A stretch of 8,519 nt of DNA, taken from positions 1 through 8,519 of the forward strand of contig CALEEU010000261.1 in NCBI GenBank assembly GCA_937875975.1, given 5' to 3'. This stretch comes from an uncultured Opitutia bacterium. GTDB lineage: Bacteria > Verrucomicrobiota > Verrucomicrobiia > Opitutales > UBA953. The notes beneath the pieces are model-generated. The model ran no database searches. It worked only from the letters and a program-made list of their open reading frames with translations, and was not told the DNA's origin. Positions 6,287-8,519 of the stretch are shown in pieces. Positions within the stretch are counted from its first letter, which is position 1. Every line of letters begins with the position of its first letter. The position numbers and the translations under genes were made by a program.

Positions 6287-8125
6287 ATGCGGATTTCCCG
6301 CACCACCGTCATCTTGCTGGTCGCCAACCTGATTGCCTTCGGGCTCGTCTGGAAAGCCACGTCGGGCCATCGGCCGACGGCCATCGGCCAAACCCAGCTC
6401 TTCCCGTCGACGCCGACGAAGCTCATCCTGAGCGAAGGTCCGGAGCGTATCGTGCTTGAAAAGCGCAGTGCCGGCTGGCGCGTGACCGAGCCGTTCGACT
6501 GGCCGGCCAATATCTGGACCGTGCAACGCCTGCTCGACGAACTTCGCTTCGTCAGCGCCGAAGCCGGGTTCGACGCAGCCGAGGCTAAAGCCAATGGCTC
6601 AAGCCTCAAGGACTACGGCCTCGAAGCACCCCGCTGGACCCTCAAGGTCACCGCCGAGACCGGCGCCGCCGTCGAAGCGAAGATTGGCGTGCAGCCCTCG
6701 ACTCGCCATCACTTCCTGCTTACCGACGACGGCAAGCGCATCATCCCGCTGCCTGAGGCGATGTCCGCGGCCTTGGCCGCCAAGCCCGAGAGCTACCGCG
6801 TCGACAAGATCTTCGAAGTGGCGGACTTCGAAGCCCGTGCGGTCTCCGTCCGCCATCGCACCAAGGACGGCGAAGTCGTGACCGCCCTCACCTCCGAGGC
6901 CCGCCCGCGCATCGGACGTCGCGTCCAGCTTCCCGAATGGCGCTTTGAGACCCCTTACGACGCGCTCGCCGACGCGGATGCGACGGCGCGGGCCGTCGCC
7001 GACCTCACGAATCTACGCGCGAGCAAATTCGTCGCCCTTGCCGACGACGTCACCGGACTGACCACTCCTACCCTCCGCCTGTCGCTCGAAGGGAATTCCC
7101 GCCGCCAGATGCTGCTCGTCGGCAACGCGGCGCCGGGCCAACCCACGATGCTCTGCGCGCGGCTCGAGGACAATAATTCGGTCTTCCTCGTCGAAGCCCG
7201 TCTGCTCAACGACTGGTTCGCCGCCCGCGAGATACTCGCGGCCTCCCGGCCCGCCGACTTCGACCCGGCACTCGTCACCGGCTTCACCATCGCCACGGGC
7301 GGCCGCACCATCACGTTGCATCGCCTAGAGGGCGCCGCAGCGGAGGCACGCTGGGAAATCCCGGTCGCGCCTGGTTCCACGGCCACCAAACGACGCGAAG
7401 CCGACGCCAAGGTTGTCGGTCGTTTCCTTGACGCGGTCTCGCAACTCCGCGCGAGCCGACGCAAAGCCGCCAACGGCAGCGCGAGCGTGCCGGCTGTGAT
7501 GGCGCTCTCGAATCCGGGCACGGCATCCATCCAAACCTTGGAACTCGAGTTCGGCACGGACCGCATGCTGCTGACCTTCACCGATGATCCGGACAAAGGA
7601 GCGGGCACGCGCGTCGTGCATGCCAAGGGTTCGCCGCTCGCAGCGGTCTGCGACGTCTCCCTGCTCAACGGCGGCCACCAGAACGTCGAGCCGCAGGCCT
7701 GGCGTAAGCGCGCCGTGGCGGAGCTTCCCCAAGGAGCCCGAGTGAGCGGCCTTCGCCTCACCGCCCGCGGCGATGGCAAGGTCCTCGGCGAAGCACGCCT
7801 CGGACCCGACGGCAACTGGGCTGGCTCCGGCCGACTCGACCCCGCCAACTCGCGTCGAGTTGCGGTCGGCCTCGCTGACGTGCGCGCAGCAGAATTCCCC
7901 GGACGCGACGTCGGCTCGGGTGGCTGGAAATTTGAAATCCGCGTGACGGACCAGGCGGCCACCGGCGGCGGCGCGGCCAGCGAAACATTCCGGACCTACC
8001 TCTGCTCGGCACCTTTAAGCACGCGCTCGCTCCTCATGCGAGACGAAGCGGATGACGACGACTTCATCCTCGATGCCGCCCTCGCCGAGATTCTGATTCC
8101 GCTCCTGGCCGAACCCGGCAAATGA
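6287..8125 (+). CDS. DUF4340 protein with tandem modules
   Basis: A 612-aa protein with an N-terminal membrane anchor (residues 6-22, after MRISR), and no other clear membrane segment, so most of it is predicted outside the cytoplasm. The DUF4340 signature is clear at residues 63-135: GWRVTEPFDWPANIWTVQRL and the following helix, then LKDYGLEAP (107-115) and KIGV (132-135). By eye the pattern repeats: Trp64, Trp218, Trp356 and Trp511 each begin a similar block of W, a Pro or Asp turn, a helix ending in an L/V-x-R-A-like stretch, then two or three strands, giving four modules of about 140-155 residues (the fourth is the weakest). DUF4340 genes commonly follow GldG-like genes, and function is unknown. 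The ATG at 6287 is chosen; GTG at 6281 is closer to a weak AGAAG site, and only two residues differ. The stop overlaps the next ATG by 4 nt. Confidence 0.88.
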   Translation: MRISRTTVILLVANLIAFGLVWKATSGHRPTAIGQTQLFPSTPTKLILSEGPERIVLEKRSAGWRVTEPFDWPANIWTVQRLLDELRFVSAEAGFDAAEAKANGSSLKDYGLEAPRWTLKVTAETGAAVEAKIGVQPSTRHHFLLTDDGKRIIPLPEAMSAALAAKPESYRVDKIFEVADFEARAVSVRHRTKDGEVVTALTSEARPRIGRRVQLPEWRFETPYDALADADATARAVADLTNLRASKFVALADDVTGLTTPTLRLSLEGNSRRQMLLVGNAAPGQPTMLCARLEDNNSVFLVEARLLNDWFAAREILAASRPADFDPALVTGFTIATGGRTITLHRLEGAAAEARWEIPVAPGSTATKRREADAKVVGRFLDAVSQLRASRRKAANGSASVPAVMALSNPGTASIQTLELEFGTDRMLLTFTDDPDKGAGTRVVHAKGSPLAAVCDVSLLNGGHQNVEPQAWRKRAVAELPQGARVSGLRLTARGDGKVLGEARLGPDGNWAGSGRLDPANSRRVAVGLADVRAAEFPGRDVGSGGWKFEIRVTDQAATGGGAASETFRTYLCSAPLSTRSLLMRDEADDDDFILDAALAEILIPLLAEPGK

Positions 8126-8519
8126 AACCAAAGCCGGCGAGTTCCCCTTTCCGCAGGTTCCTGCGCGGACTGACGAACACCTGCCTGCTGCTGCTGCTGC
8201 CGGTCCAGCTGACGCTCTGCTGGATCGCCAACCTCGACCATCCTACGAAGCTGCCGGACTTCCTCACGGAACGGATCTCGGCCCGGATCGCCGAGCAAGG
8301 CCTGCGCCTGCAGGCGCGCAATTTCTGGATGCTGCCTGACCTGACGTTGGCGGCCGACGACCTGGCGCTCAGCGTCGACGGCATGACGGGCGACGTCTTC
8401 ACCGCGGCGCGCGTGGAAGTCGCGCTCAGCCCGGCTCTCCTCATCGCCGGCCAGATCGAGCCAACGCAGGTGCGCCTATCCGGCGCCCGTCTCTGGTGCC
8501 CTGCCTCCGTCGCCCGCGG
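8122..8519 (+). CDS. AsmA-like membrane-anchored protein, N-terminal fragment (runs off right edge)
   Basis: The ATG at 8122 sits in an ATGA overlap with the DUF4340 stop, and 132 codons are visible. Residues 1-16 are basic, followed by a signal-anchor helix at about 17-36 with five consecutive CTG leucine codons. The following part resembles the AsmA/TamB/YhdP superfamily start: a helix ending in a GLRL motif (60-63), a turn, then alternating beta strands such as PDLTLAADDLALSVDG (72-87), VFTAARVEVALSP (92-104) and QIEPTQVRLSGARLWCP (111-127). The order 'element described, gene-like layer, origin strand' of the AsmA N-terminal domain is visible, but no unique residue proves it. AsmA-like proteins are inner-membrane anchored, extend through the periplasm and are implicated in phospholipid or membrane-protein handling. 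The position at the end of an ABC operon suggests a joint envelope role. A generic membrane-anchored beta-rich protein is the alternative. Confidence 0.55.
   Translation, partial: MKPKPASSPFRRFLRGLTNTCLLLLLPVQLTLCWIANLDHPTKLPDFLTERISARIAEQGLRLQARNFWMLPDLTLAADDLALSVDGMTGDVFTAARVEVALSPALLIAGQIEPTQVRLSGARLWCPASVAR

Noticed and set aside
6955..7962. 335-aa open frame on the minus strand
   Set aside because: Antisense to the DUF4340 gene and rich in Ser, Arg, Ala and Pro, typical of a shadow frame.
8185..8199. Five CTG copies in tandem, possible microsatellite
   Set aside because: They are in frame and encode the leucines of a signal-anchor helix; five copies in GC-rich DNA need no other explanation.

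Overview
The window is GC-rich, densely coding bacterial chromosome. The gene content fits a Gram-negative envelope: a lipoprotein with a lipobox, an AsmA-like protein, and a GldA/GldF/GldG-type ABC cluster followed by a DUF4340 protein. The style (high GC, few Shine-Dalgarno sequences, this ABC cluster) would suit a Verrucomicrobiota/Opitutae-type organism. That assignment is a tentative inference; no rRNA or taxonomic marker is present. No phage, IS element, CRISPR array, tRNA or rRNA was seen.

Layout. (1) Positions 1-2037, minus strand: a 642-aa phosphohexomutase followed 7 nt later by the start of a lipoprotein gene that runs off the left edge. (2) Positions 2038-2126: a short divergent intergenic region with a GC-rich hairpin and a repeated GGGTTGAC box. 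(3) Positions 2127-2849, plus strand: a single-pass membrane protein with a helical-repeat domain, built like YfgM, closed by a clear intrinsic terminator at 2869-2898. (4) Positions 3022-8519, plus strand: a tightly packed five-gene operon. It holds an ABC ATPase (GldA type), an ABC-2 permease (GldF type), a GldG/ABC_transp_aux protein, a DUF4340 protein and an AsmA-like protein cut by the right edge. Junctions are a 1-nt overlap, a 1-nt gap, a 7-nt gap and a 4-nt overlap, so co-transcription and translational coupling are likely.

How the genes may work together. The ATPase and permease would form an inner-membrane ABC-2 exporter. The GldG-like and DUF4340 proteins are anchored with large domains predicted outside the cytoplasm and may be accessory subunits. 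The AsmA-like protein suggests, by inference only, that the operon acts on envelope lipids or other amphipathic material. The homology to gliding proteins does not by itself imply gliding. The most interesting structural observation is that the DUF4340 protein appears to be built of four degenerate tandem modules.
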